Below are positions 8,775 through 18,400 of a stretch of DNA of 64,000 nucleotides, piece after piece (the stretch's first letter is position 1; the number at the start of each line of letters is the position of its first letter). The DNA comes from Candidatus Zhuqueibacterota bacterium (GTDB taxonomy: Bacteria > Zhuqueibacterota > Zhuqueibacteria > Oceanimicrobiales > Oceanimicrobiaceae). The translations under genes and the position numbers were made by a program. Below the pieces are notes generated by a model. That model saw only the letters and a program-made list of their open reading frames with translations, was not told where the DNA came from and made no database searches. The stretch is from contig JAJDAF010000067.1 of the NCBI GenBank assembly GCA_029261995.1, positions 1 through 64,000 of the forward strand. Direction: 5' to 3'.

Positions 8775-10181
8775 ATGAAACCCGAAGCAGTACTGGAGAA
8801 ATATTTCGGCTACTCCAATTTCAGAGGGCAGCAGGACAAGGTCATCGAGCATGTGCTGCAAGGCCATCATGCCCTGGTGATCATGCCTACCGGCATGGGC
8901 AAATCCCTGTGCTACCAAGTTCCGGCGCTGCTGCAGGACGGCTTGACCGTGGTGATCTCGCCACTCATCGCGTTGATGAAGGACCAGGTCGATGGCCTGG
9001 TGAAGCGCGGGGTTGATGCTGCTTCCATCAACTCTTCTCTAGGGCGGCGCGAGCGGGAGAAGCGCTACGCGGCAGTCCGCGATGGCAAATATCGTTTGTT
9101 GTATGTCACGCCCGAGCGTTTCCGCAAACCGGAGTTTGTAGACATCATCGCCAGCCGGCGAATTGATCTGCTGGCTGTGGATGAAGCACATTGCATCAGC
9201 GAATGGGGGCATGATTTCAGGCCGGACTACACACGCCTGGGCGAATTCCGCAAGCTGCTCGCCAGTCCACCAACCGTTGCCCTTACTGCTACGGCGACCC
9301 CGGAGGTTCAGCAAGACATCGTGCGTCAGCTTGGACTGCAGGCCGGTGAGATGCGGCTGTTTCATGAAGGCATCAATCGCCCGAACCTTCATCTGGAGGT
9401 TGCGGATGTCTGGGGAGAAGATGAGAAACTCGAGCACATTGTGCGCATCTGCAAACAGCACAACAGAAATGGCATCGTCTACTTCAGCCTAATCAAAACC
9501 CTGAATGGCTTCAGCGAGCTTTTGCGCAAAGCAAAAATTCCCCATTTGCGCTACCACGGCGACCTGGAGCGCGATCAGCGCAAATCGGTCCAGACCCGCT
9601 TCATGCAGGAAAACGATACGCTGGTGCTGGCCACAAATGCTTTCGGGATGGGTATCGACAAGGAAAACATTCGTTTCGTTGTGCACGCCGAAACGCCGGG
9701 CTCCATGGAGTCCTACTACCAGGAGATCGGTCGAGCCGGCCGGGATGGCCGGGATTCAACCTGCGCCCTGCTTTACGATGAGCAGGATTTGCTGATTCAA
9801 ATGGAGTTCATCAAATGGAGCAATCCCGACGCCGAGTTTTACGAGCGCGTTTATCAAATTCTGAGCAACGCCGGCGACACCATCAACTCTCATGACATGG
9901 AGTGGCTGAAGGAGCAGTTGCACTACAAGAACCGCCGCGACTACCGCACGGAAACGGTCTTATCGATGCTGGACCGCTACGGCGTCACAGAAGGCGAGCT
10001 AGAAAAGAAAAACCTGCGCTTGCTCACCGACCTGCCTGCGCAACTGCAGGATCAGGATTTTCTCGACGCAAAGCTCGAGCGGCAACAGAAGAAGCTCTAC
10101 TCACTGGTGCAATACACAAAATGTGATGGCGACCGCAAGGCGTTTATTCATCAGTATTTTGGTTTGCCGTATCCCGGGTAG
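8775..10181 (+). CDS. recQ: RecQ-family ATP-dependent DNA helicase, C-terminally short
   Basis: A 468-residue superfamily 2 helicase. It shows Walker A (MPTGMGKS, Lys43), the DEAHC box, ALTATATP (motif III), FGMGIDKENIRFV and QEIGRAGRDG (motif VI). Together these give a 3'-5' unwinding motor for recombination and fork repair. E. coli RecQ is about 610 residues with a zinc-binding, winged-helix and HRDC region after the motor. Here the protein stops just after the first expected zinc-site cysteine (KCDGDRKAFIHQYFG), so the other cysteines and both accessory domains are absent. The three frames after the stop do not restore a CxxC pattern. The ATG is chosen over an in-frame TTG nine bases earlier because AAAGG lies at suitable distance from it. 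Confidence 0.9.
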   Translation: MKPEAVLEKYFGYSNFRGQQDKVIEHVLQGHHALVIMPTGMGKSLCYQVPALLQDGLTVVISPLIALMKDQVDGLVKRGVDAASINSSLGRREREKRYAAVRDGKYRLLYVTPERFRKPEFVDIIASRRIDLLAVDEAHCISEWGHDFRPDYTRLGEFRKLLASPPTVALTATATPEVQQDIVRQLGLQAGEMRLFHEGINRPNLHLEVADVWGEDEKLEHIVRICKQHNRNGIVYFSLIKTLNGFSELLRKAKIPHLRYHGDLERDQRKSVQTRFMQENDTLVLATNAFGMGIDKENIRFVVHAETPGSMESYYQEIGRAGRDGRDSTCALLYDEQDLLIQMEFIKWSNPDAEFYERVYQILSNAGDTINSHDMEWLKEQLHYKNRRDYRTETVLSMLDRYGVTEGELEKKNLRLLTDLPAQLQDQDFLDAKLERQQKKLYSLVQYTKCDGDRKAFIHQYFGLPYPG

Positions 10182-10466
10182 CGCGTCGCATTGGCACGGG
10201 GGAACTCCTGCGTGCCGGAAACCGGATGGCCATGGATTTTCACAGATTGTTGGTTAGTCCTGAACCGGGTCTCTGTGGAATCGGTTGTTTGCCATTTGGG
10301 GCGACCATCTGCGTTACTCTTTCTGCGCGTGCCGCGACTCCTTCTTGAAATTTACTAAAAATCATTGAAATTGTCTGAGATTCTTTCTTATATTCGAAGT
10401 TCTGTTTTAGGTATCATGCAGATCATCAATCAGGAATAAATAGACACAATTAAGGAAAAAGGAACC

Positions 10467-12389
10467 ATGGCTGGCAAGACGGAAGCTAAACCCAAACCCA
10501 AGTCCCAGAGCAAACCCAAGGCGAAGCCGAGGGCGAAAGCGAAACCCAAAGTGAAGCAGTTCGAGTATAAGGCGGAAATGAAGCAATTGCTGCACCTGAT
10601 CGTGCATTCGCTTTACACCCACCCGGAAGTATTTCTGCGCGAGCTGATCTCGAATTCATCTGATGCCCTCAACAAGATTCGGTTTCGCATGTTGACCGAC
10701 ACCGAGGTGGTGGACCCGGACGCTGATCTGAAAGTCAAGATTGAACTCGACTCCAAAGAGCAGACTTTTTCCATCGAAGACAGTGGCATTGGCATGAGCC
10801 ACGATGACCTGATCAACAAGATCGGAACCGTGGCCAGCTCCGGCACCCTGGATTTTCTGAAGCAGGTGCAGGAGCACGGCGGCGCCGTAGACGGCAATCT
10901 CATCGGGCAGTTTGGGGTTGGTTTCTATTCGGTATTCATGGTCACCGACCAGGTGACGGTAGAAACCAGACACGCGGACAAAGATTCCAAAGGCTATCGC
11001 TGGAGTTCAGATGGGCAAGGCAAGTTCACCATCGAGGAGATTGAGCGTGAAGCCCGAGGCACCAAAATCACCTTCAAGCTGAAAGACGACCACAAAGATT
11101 TCAGCGAGGATTATCGGGTCAAGAGCGTGATTCAGAAGTACTCCAACTTCGTCGATTTCCCAATTTTTGTCGACAAGGAAGAAGTCAACCGGGTCAGCGC
11201 GCTGTGGCACCGCAACAAAGATGATGTCAAAGAAGAAGAGTTGACGGAATTCTACAAATTCGTTTCCAATGATTTCAGCGGGCCGCAAGGTCATCTGCAT
11301 CTTTCGATTGAGGGCGCCGTCAACTTCAAAGCCCTGGCTTTCATCCCTGAAACTGCGCCGCCGATGATGTTCAAGGACCAGCTCGAAAAATCGCTGCAAC
11401 TCTACTCCAACAAAGTCTTCATTCAGGATGATTGCATCGAGCTGCTGCCTGAGTACCTGCGGTTTGTGCGTGGTGTCGTCGATACCGAAGACCTGCCTTT
11501 GAATGTCTCGCGCGAGGTGACCCAGACCAGCCCGGCCATGGCCAAGATAAAAAGCATTCTGACCAAACGGCTGCTAAGCTTTCTGGAAGAATGGGCCAAG
11601 AACGAGCCGGAGAAATATCGGAAGTTCTATCAGAATTTCGGCCCGGTTTTCAAGACTGGCGTCAACTCGGATTTCGGCAACAAAGACCGGCTAGTGGAGC
11701 TGCTGCGCTTTGAAACCACTAAGTCGGAAAAAGACGAGTTACGTTCTTTGCAGGATTATGTCGCCGGGATGCAGGATGGCCAGGATGATATCTACTATCT
11801 CTCCGGCGAGCACCGCGATGCCCTGGAACGCAACCCGAATCTGGAATACTTCAAGAAGAACGAAATTGAGGTTTTGCTGCTTACCGAGCCCGTAGATGTG
11901 TTTGTCGTGCCCGGTCTTGGCCAGTATCAGGAGAAGTCGCTGAAGTCCATCGACAAGGCCGACCTCGACCTGAAAGATGAAAAGGACGGCGACGAGGATG
12001 CCATGGGCAAGGATTTGTCAGACTCTCTCATCAAGGTCTTCAAGGAGACCCTCGGTGACAAAGTCGAGGATGTCATCGAGTCCAAGCGGCTGGTCGATTC
12101 TGCCGCGACCCTCGTGGTTGGCAAAGACGGGATGGACAAGCAGATGGAAAAGATGATGAAGGCGATGAACAAGGATTACGCCGGCTCGAAAAAAATACTC
12201 GAAATCAACATGTCGCACCCGCTGGTGAAGAACCTTGGCAAACGCCTGATTGCGGACGCCAGCGACCCGCTGCTACGCAACAGTGTTTTACAAATGTACG
12301 AGGGCGCCCTGCTAATCGAGGGCGATCTGACCACACAGACGGAGTTCATTCAGCGCATGACTGAGTTGATGGTTGAAGCCACCAAATAG
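10467..12389 (+). CDS. htpG: Molecular chaperone HtpG (bacterial Hsp90)
   Basis: A 640-residue ATP-dependent chaperone. The GHKL ATPase domain starts near residue 35 with the usual LLHLIVHSLYTHPEVFLREL segment and contains LISNSSDALNKIR, DSGIGM and GQFGVGFYSVFMV. The middle and C-terminal dimerisation domains follow at normal length. Before them is an unusual N-terminal extension of about 25 residues (roughly 8-31) made almost only of Lys, Pro and Ala, probably disordered and strongly basic. Start ATG has an AAAAGGAACC site. It is transcribed alone and followed by a strong hairpin. HtpG assists folding of cytosolic client proteins, usually under heat or oxidative stress; no heat-shock promoter was identified. 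Confidence 0.97.
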   Translation: MAGKTEAKPKPKSQSKPKAKPRAKAKPKVKQFEYKAEMKQLLHLIVHSLYTHPEVFLRELISNSSDALNKIRFRMLTDTEVVDPDADLKVKIELDSKEQTFSIEDSGIGMSHDDLINKIGTVASSGTLDFLKQVQEHGGAVDGNLIGQFGVGFYSVFMVTDQVTVETRHADKDSKGYRWSSDGQGKFTIEEIEREARGTKITFKLKDDHKDFSEDYRVKSVIQKYSNFVDFPIFVDKEEVNRVSALWHRNKDDVKEEELTEFYKFVSNDFSGPQGHLHLSIEGAVNFKALAFIPETAPPMMFKDQLEKSLQLYSNKVFIQDDCIELLPEYLRFVRGVVDTEDLPLNVSREVTQTSPAMAKIKSILTKRLLSFLEEWAKNEPEKYRKFYQNFGPVFKTGVNSDFGNKDRLVELLRFETTKSEKDELRSLQDYVAGMQDGQDDIYYLSGEHRDALERNPNLEYFKKNEIEVLLLTEPVDVFVVPGLGQYQEKSLKSIDKADLDLKDEKDGDEDAMGKDLSDSLIKVFKETLGDKVEDVIESKRLVDSAATLVVGKDGMDKQMEKMMKAMNKDYAGSKKILEINMSHPLVKNLGKRLIADASDPLLRNSVLQMYEGALLIEGDLTTQTEFIQRMTELMVEATK

Positions 12390-12445
12390 CAGTCTTCGGT
12401 GAATTTCGAACTGGAAGCGCGAGGAACCCTGGAGCGGATACCTCT

Positions 12446-12480
12446 GACACGCCCGGAAAAACTATGTCTCCGGGCGTGTC
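12446..12480. terminator. Strong hairpin between htpG and the convergent DUF4097 gene
   Basis: Perfect 12-base inverted arms GACACGCCCGGA and TCCGGGCGTGTC with an 11-base loop, 57 bases after the htpG stop and before a convergent gene. No T run follows on either strand, so it may terminate poorly on its own or protect the 3' end of the mRNA. Confidence 0.6.
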
Positions 12481-12577
12481 AGGAGCAGGAGCTGGAAAAT
12501 AACTCTGTCGTTTACCAGCCACGGTGAAGTCGCTCAGCGGTCATGCCAGCTTCAGCACAACAAAGTTCACGAACTCA

Positions 12578-13570
12578 CTATTTCTCGTTCAAGGCCGCCA
12601 GACCTGAGGCGGAACTAATCTGAATTCGTGGACCGCTTCCCTTTTGGGTGGTTTTGGTCACGTATTCATCGCGACCCCTGTAGTAGGTCTCCTCACTGTC
12701 AAACTTAAATGGAGCTTGGATTCTGCCGCGATCCGTTGTAGCGGTCATCTCGATTCTGCCCTGGATAGCATTGCCGCCGTAATTGAGTACGGCATCGCCA
12801 GAGGCCGCTCTGACCTGGAGATCATACCTTGCTGTTTCGGCGAGACGGAGTTCAACATCTCCGGAAGCTGCACTAAACTCGCTGGCCGCAGTCAGGATTA
12901 CTTCGCGAGCAGTTACGTCACCGCTGGCGGCGCCCACCTCGAATTTGCCTTTCCCACTGCGAATGTCAACGTCCCCTGACGCTGCGCCAATCTCAAACTC
13001 GCCATCAATGGCCGACGCACGAATGTCCCCACTTGCGGTGCCCACTTCGCCGTCGCCTTTTAGACCATCGATGGTCACGTTGCCGGATGCCGTGCCGATT
13101 TCGATCTCGCCACTGAGGTTCTGTGCGTCCACCTCGCCGCTCGCGGTACCAGCGTCGATGTCACCGGCGATGTTGTCGAGCCGCAGGTCGCCGGAGGCGG
13201 TTTTGGCCTCAAATGTGCCGTGCAGCCCGGCGAATTCTCCGTTTCCGGACGCGGTCGAAAATTCGATGTCTGTTTCCCTGGGCACGGTTACCGTCCACCT
13301 GGACTCACCACGTCCAGGGCGGTTGATGAAGTCTTCCCGCAAGCTCAATCTGCTGCCGCTCTGCTCGATTTCGAAGTCGATGTCGTCATCGTCGTAGGTG
13401 TAGTTGACGACGACTTTTACTTCGCTACCAGTGCCTGCTTTGACGGTGCAGTCGCCGCTGATTGTGCGGATTCTGACTTGCTTGACTCCTTTGAAGGACT
13501 TATTGATTTCTCCTGCCTGCGCACACAAAGCCAGGGTCAGTACGATGCACCAAGCCGCAAATCGTTTCAT
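12578..13570 (-). CDS. DUF4097-family secreted beta-repeat protein
   Basis: A 330-residue exported protein with a signal peptide (cleavage near CAQAG). From about residue 100 to 275 it is a ladder of short repeats, each carrying a (T/A)ASG(D/E/N) motif about every 19-20 residues, which predicts a right- or left-handed beta-solenoid. This is the DUF4097 (DUF2807-like) architecture. Such proteins are common at the envelope and often sit beside anti-sigma or stress genes; the molecular role is unknown. The start ATG follows AGGAGTTAACTC. It lies 150 bases downstream of a TlpA lipoprotein gene on the same strand and could be co-transcribed with it. Confidence 0.85.
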   Translation of the reverse strand: MKRFAAWCIVLTLALCAQAGEINKSFKGVKQVRIRTISGDCTVKAGTGSEVKVVVNYTYDDDDIDFEIEQSGSRLSLREDFINRPGRGESRWTVTVPRETDIEFSTASGNGEFAGLHGTFEAKTASGDLRLDNIAGDIDAGTASGEVDAQNLSGEIEIGTASGNVTIDGLKGDGEVGTASGDIRASAIDGEFEIGAASGDVDIRSGKGKFEVGAASGDVTAREVILTAASEFSAASGDVELRLAETARYDLQVRAASGDAVLNYGGNAIQGRIEMTATTDRGRIQAPFKFDSEETYYRGRDEYVTKTTQKGSGPRIQISSASGLAALNEK

Positions 13571-13720
13571 GAGTTAACTCCTGTTGGGATATCTAGAATT
13601 TGGGTTATCTATGCTGGTGAGACAGGTGGAGTTGCAGATTGGTTTGCATGGAGGAAGAAGAAAACTGCAAACCCGGACCGGTGCCTAATCGAGCGGCTCA
13701 CGGCCCAGGTTTGCTTTGAA

Positions 13721-14263
13721 CTACATTACCTCGGTTTTCAGAAGTTTTGCTATCAGAGCGTCCAGTTGCTCGATTTTGCCAGGTCCGGCGCCTTTGATAG
13801 CTTTCACGATGGCGCCATTTTGGTCGAGGACGAAGGTCGTCGGCATGACTGCGATGTTGCCGAATGCCGCGGCCGCATCCTGCGAACCGACATACACGGG
13901 ATACTCCATGTTATGCTTTTGCGCGAAAGGCTTGAGCGTCGCTGCATCTCCCGAAGACAACGCTATGCCGAGCAGATGAAAGTTCTGGTCGGCGTACTTT
14001 TTGTTCAGGGCATTGTAGGCCGGAATCTCGGTGAGACATGGCCCGCACCAGGTCGCCCAGAAGTCAATGATCAGCACTTTTCCCTGGAATTGAGCAGAAT
14101 TGATGTTGGCGCCCTCCAGGTCCTGGACCACAAACTGGGGCAAGGCGGTTTCTGTTTGCGTGGTTTTGTCGCGGGCGGCGTTGTCGATATCGTCTCCGCT
14201 GCGGTCACAAGCTGCGATGGACAGTGCTAGAATAAGCGCAAGTAAGGTCAGAATTGAGTTCAA
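13721..14263 (-). CDS. TlpA-like thiol-disulfide oxidoreductase lipoprotein
   Basis: A 180-residue periplasmic thioredoxin-fold protein. A lipobox SIAAC gives Cys19 as the acylation site. The redox motif WCGPC lies at residues 72-76 and the cis-proline loop is VMPTTFVLD. It probably reduces or reshuffles disulfides of exported proteins such as cytochrome c apoproteins. I choose the TTG with GGGAGG six to seven bases upstream rather than an earlier in-frame TTG that adds 13 residues and has no ribosome site. A second TlpA protein is encoded in the 47-kb redox cluster; the two are not close copies. Confidence 0.9.
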   Translation of the reverse strand: MNSILTLLALILALSIAACDRSGDDIDNAARDKTTQTETALPQFVVQDLEGANINSAQFQGKVLIIDFWATWCGPCLTEIPAYNALNKKYADQNFHLLGIALSSGDAATLKPFAQKHNMEYPVYVGSQDAAAAFGNIAVMPTTFVLDQNGAIVKAIKGAGPGKIEQLDALIAKLLKTEVM

Positions 14264-14408
14264 GATAAGCCTCCCTGTCGGATTTGAATTGGATGCTAAC
14301 AACTTTTTCGCAAAAAATTGCTTATTTTCGAGAAAATTACGAAATTGTGCAAGTATTTGCTTGCGTTTGCCAGTGAAAGTTCTACCTTCTACCCAAGGTT
14401 AAGGACTA

Positions 14409-14503
14409 CTTCCGCCGTTCCGCGGTGGAAGAATAAGACGGGTAGACGTCTTATTAATGAAGCACGAGGCTGTCCATGGAAGTGGGCAGTCTCGTTTTTG
14501 TTT
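14409..14503 (+). ncRNA. Candidate structured RNA of three tandem hairpins ending in a terminator
   Basis: Three hairpins follow each other with few unpaired bases. The first has arms CTTCCGCCG and CGGTGGAAG with a 5-base loop. The second has perfect arms AATAAGACG and CGTCTTATT with a 6-base loop. The third pairs over 11 positions between CGAGGCTGTCC and GGGCAGTCTCG (one base offset) and is followed by TTTTTGTTT, a typical Rho-independent terminator. The region has no open reading frame of note and lies between divergent or unrelated genes (TlpA to the left and a cold-shock gene to the right, both on the minus strand). It could be a small RNA or the terminated leader of a lost gene. No clear promoter was found. 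Confidence 0.5.
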
Positions 14504-14752
14504 AAGTAGTTCATTGAAGATAGCGGTCTTCGAGCACAAGCGCAACCACAGACGCGAATAGTGCAGCACTGAGCTATCCTAATCGGGGCTCATTGTAGCA
14601 CAACTCGGTCCGCTGAACCATACGTGAGTGAGCGGCACATGCAAGGCTTTGGCGATTGGGCTGCCCAGGTATAGTCGAGGGTGATGATGACTTGGTCTTT
14701 GAAGATTGTGGGGAGGTTGTAGGCGGAGGCGAATGTACTGGCCTCTAAATAC

Positions 14753-14784
14753 AAAAAGGCTGCCCATTTTGGGGACAGCCTTTT
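14753..14784 (-). terminator. Rho-independent terminator of the cold-shock gene
   Basis: On the minus strand AAAAGGCTGTCCCC pairs with GGGCAGCCTTTTT and is followed by T residues, 22 bases after the stop codon of the cold-shock gene. The stem is at least nine perfect pairs. Confidence 0.8.
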
Positions 14785-14805
14785 GTAGAGATATACCTGA
14801 ACAAA

Positions 14806-15006
14806 TTATATCTTTGTGACGTTGTTGGCTTGCAAACCTTTGGGGCCCTCAGCAACCTCAAACTGAACTTGGTCGCCCTCGTCGAGACTCTTGTAGCCGT
14901 CGCCTTCAATCGCGTTGTAATGGACAAAGACGTCTTCGCCTTCTTCTCTTGTGATAAAGCCGTAGCCCTTGGTGCCGTTAAACCACTTTACTGTTCCAGT
15001 TTCCAT
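14806..15006 (-). CDS. Cold-shock domain protein (CspA family)
   Basis: A 66-residue single cold-shock domain, the normal length. The RNA-binding motifs RNP1 (KGYGFI) and RNP2 (VFVHY) are intact, and the protein begins [10 protein letters not shown]. These proteins bind single-stranded RNA and DNA and melt mRNA structure in the cytosol. The ATG has an AAGGA site. The promoter candidate lies about 190 bases upstream, so the mRNA has a long leader, as in known cspA-type genes where the leader senses temperature. A good terminator follows. Confidence 0.97.
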   Translation of the reverse strand: METGTVKWFNGTKGYGFITREEGEDVFVHYNAIEGDGYKSLDEGDQVQFEVAEGPKGLQANNVTKI

Positions 15007-15196
15007 TGAAATGAATCCTTACTTAAATAAACATCAGCGCGTACATCCTGTCATCAGCCTGTTTCGGGCAAAAAAAAATCGTTTCGAACAGTTGCTAAAC
15101 TATTCTCCACGAGTCTAATGTCTTGCTTGGTGTCGTCTTTGAAAGCGTGTACCAAATTGAAAGGCGGAAAAACAGCGTACAGATTAATTGACGCTT

Positions 15197-15225
15197 ATAA
15201 TAAGGCATCTTTTAGTAAAAAGCAA
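15197..15225 (-). promoter_or_regulatory. Sigma-70-type promoter candidate for the cold-shock gene
   Basis: On the minus strand TTGCTT and TATTAT are separated by 17 bases. Transcription from here would give a leader of roughly 185 bases before the cold-shock start codon. The stretch from 15007 to 15417 otherwise holds no gene. Confidence 0.55.
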
Positions 15226-15417
15226 CACTTTTTTTGAAGGTCGTCAACTTTGGCGTGTTTTCCCGACGTAGGAATTGTGTGAAAAACCCGGGGAGGAAAG
15301 ACTGACGGCAGTTAGCTTGCATCACAGAGGGCGATGACCGGCAAAGGAAATGTCAAGCATCTGTGGGGGAGCCTGCCGATTTTCAAGGTTAGGCTGCGGG
15401 GCATGCGACAGATGCAA

Positions 15418-15445
15418 AAACGGCCACCCAAGTGAGTGGCCGTTT
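15418..15445 (-). terminator. Rho-independent terminator of the nifJ-type gene
   Basis: Perfect 10-base arms AAACGGCCAC and GTGGCCGTTT around an 8-base loop, followed on the minus strand by TTTTTGC, 25 bases after the stop codon of the oxidoreductase gene. Confidence 0.85.
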
Positions 15446-15470
15446 GGCAGTACCAATTCTCTAAACAGAA

Positions 15471-18400
15471 TTACTTGGCTACAGCGGCCTCCTGCTTTGT
15501 CGCCAGGCCGTTGGCTCCATTGAGGACATCTCCGACTGTCAACTCTCCATTGTCAACCTGCGCCAGAAGTTGCTTTTGTTCCAGGTAGTCCTTGTTGATG
15601 ATTCCAGCCCGGCTCTGCAGAATCCGCCATGCTTTGCGGCGCTCTACGCAGAAAAGCACCATTTGACGAGAGAGCACATGGTAGACCTCACTGCCATCAT
15701 CCTCGTAGTCAATTGTATAAACTCCACGCTTAGGAACGTAAGAGCGGTGACTCTTGTCCAGAAATCTGCGGTGCATGACATCATCCTGGGTGATGAGTTT
15801 GAGCTTTTCTTCAAGGCGAACCATGCCTTTTACTGCGTCAGGTTTGACGCTTTTGTGGTGCAGCCGGAATCGTGCTTCGCTGAACGCCCAGTGTGCGACA
15901 GTATACAGGTAGGGCGTCTTGCTGACTGGAGCTTTCTTCGTGTACCAGTCTCGATCTTTCGCCGGGTTGCCCTTGATGGAAAGTATCTCAGGGTAGGTTT
16001 CACCCAGCCGGGGGTCACAAATAAATTCCGGCATGCCACGACTGTCCCGAATACGCTGGGCCTGCAGTTGTGCCGCGAAGTCCGGCACACCATGCTCCGG
16101 CTGGCAGGTTGTGAAGACCTGAAAGAATGCCGTTCCGCGGTAGCCCAGGCCGTCAAGCAACGATTTGTAGAGGGTGCCTGAGTTAGACATTGAGACTTGC
16201 GCGACGTAGGCAGAGCCATGGCCACTGACGAAAGATTCAGCCACCGCTTTCTTTTCGGTTAGTTTGCCTTCAGAGGCTGCGCCTGCCTGATTCATGTCAA
16301 AGCCACCGGTCATCGGAGAAGAGTCTGAGTTCTGGCCGCCCGTGTTCGAGTAAACTTGTGTGTCCAGCAAGAGGATGCGCAGGTTGGGTCGATTTTGCAG
16401 CACGGCCTTGGAGACGTTCTGATAGCCGATATCGCCCATGCCTCCGTCTCCGCCGATCGCCCAGACCTTGGGCAACTCCATGATTTCGTCATCTGTCATG
16501 TAGGTGTCGGTGAAGTGGGTGTAGCTGAAATAGACGTCCTCTGTAACCTCTTCCTTCAGCCCCGAGAGAACAGCGTCGGCCAGGCGTTCCGGAATCACGG
16601 ACTGCCGGCCGTGGTCTTTGATGAAGCTCTCTCCGATCAGCCAGCCGATTGTGGCGCCGTCCTGGAACAGGGAGTTCATCCAGGGGTAAGGGTGCGGATT
16701 GTTTGGCGGCGTCGAGCCGTAGACTGTGTTGCAGCCAGTGTTTGCGGTCATCGCCATGGCTGACATGCCGTTGGGGGCAACGCCTTCGATTGTCTGCAAG
16801 CTTCTGTGGTTGATGGCCGCCTGCCGCAGCACTGCAATAATCGCAGCGATAATATCCTGATCGTCGCCTTTGAAGCCTTCGGCAATCAGGCTGTCAGTGT
16901 CAGCGCCGTTTTTGCCGCCAAACCCCATGAGCAGATGCAGCACGGTTTTTCTGAAGATGATGTAGGATTGCTCATCTCTCTTGTGCAGGTCCTGCAAAGC
17001 CTTCAGTCCTGCTTTTTCAAGCTCGTCGGCTTTCTGCAGCAGCCGGTCAGCCTTGGCATGGAAAATAGGACGCATGTATGTTTCGCTCAGGGTGGCGACA
17101 GCGCGCAGAACCGATTTTTCACCGCAGCCTGCGCAAGCACCGTCTCCTGAGACGAACGCTTCGTACTTCGACTGCAGCATGAGGTGAAATCTGAGAGCAG
17201 CAGCCTTCGAGTCTTGCGGCGATGCTGCATCGAAGATGCCAAGATACTTGCTCGGCGTTTCCGGCAGCGTTTTCAGAAAGGTCTCCGCCGATTCAAGGCG
17301 CGCGTGCAGATCTTCTGACTCGTCCACCATTTTCAGCGCCATGTGGTCGCCACACGCATCGACACAAGCGGCGCAGCCTTTACACATGTCGTTGACGAAG
17401 ATGGAAAACAACCCGCCGTTGCCCGGGTCTTTCTTCTCTTTGTTTAGGAAGATTTGTTTGGTTTTCTTGTAGGAAATCGGCAGAATATCCAGGATTGCTT
17501 CGAGTTCGCCGATTGACTTGGGCGTGATTGAGTCGTCTTCGAGTGTGCGCAGATGGCTAACGACGACTTCCTTGAAGCGGGTGGTGTTTTCTTTTTCAGC
17601 GGCAAACTCTAACATGGTGGCGCGACATGCGCTTTCAATCTCTGCTACTTTGGTCATCAGGGCGGTGCGTGCCCCGGCATCCGAGACATAGTTGCTGATG
17701 GCCGAGGTCAGTACCGTCGAGATATCCTGCGCCGTATTTGGCAGCGCCGTATCGGGGCAGACGATGATGCATTCCATGCACTGCGTGCAGTTTTCTTCGA
17801 TGAAAAGCGGTACTTCTCTACGTGCCACGTACTTGCCGGAGTCCATGCCGGTGGCTGCCGCCATGATTCCGACCGAAGCCAGAGGGCTTGCCGGTTGATT
17901 GTAGCCCAACCCTGCACGGAATTCCTTGTTGAAGGTCGAGAGCTTGAACACCGAGTGGTCGGCCTGTGTGTCCAGGCGGGCGCCGTTCTTGCCATTTCCG
18001 TTTGCCTGAACCTGCAGCAGTTTGGAGTCCGGAATTGTGGCGGCGGTGATGTTGCACGGCGAAATGAGGTCGCCGACAAACATTGAGGTGTCCGGCGCAT
18101 CGAGTTCGCCATGCTCGACTTTTCTGACATTGCCGAATCCCGCCTGCATGACGGTCATATTGGATTCGACGACGGCTTCACCGAACCGGCCGAATTTCTT
18201 TTCATATTGCTTCTTGACGGTCGCCAGGAAATCGGCATCTTTTATCTTGTAATCCTGCAGCAGCGGTGACACTTTGAAGAAGGCGCCAAGGAAAGAGTTG
18301 CCCTGCATCCTGGTCTGCAAGTCCTGCCGGTCCGTCGCTTGCTTGGCAATGTCAAAACCGTTGAGGATGTAGACCTGAATGTCCTTCTCGATGATCTCCT

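Noticed and set aside
13220-14230. A 336-codon open frame on the plus strand
   Set aside because: It runs antisense across both the DUF4097 and TlpA genes, which have clear domains, signal sequences and ribosome sites. Its translation has no recognisable family.
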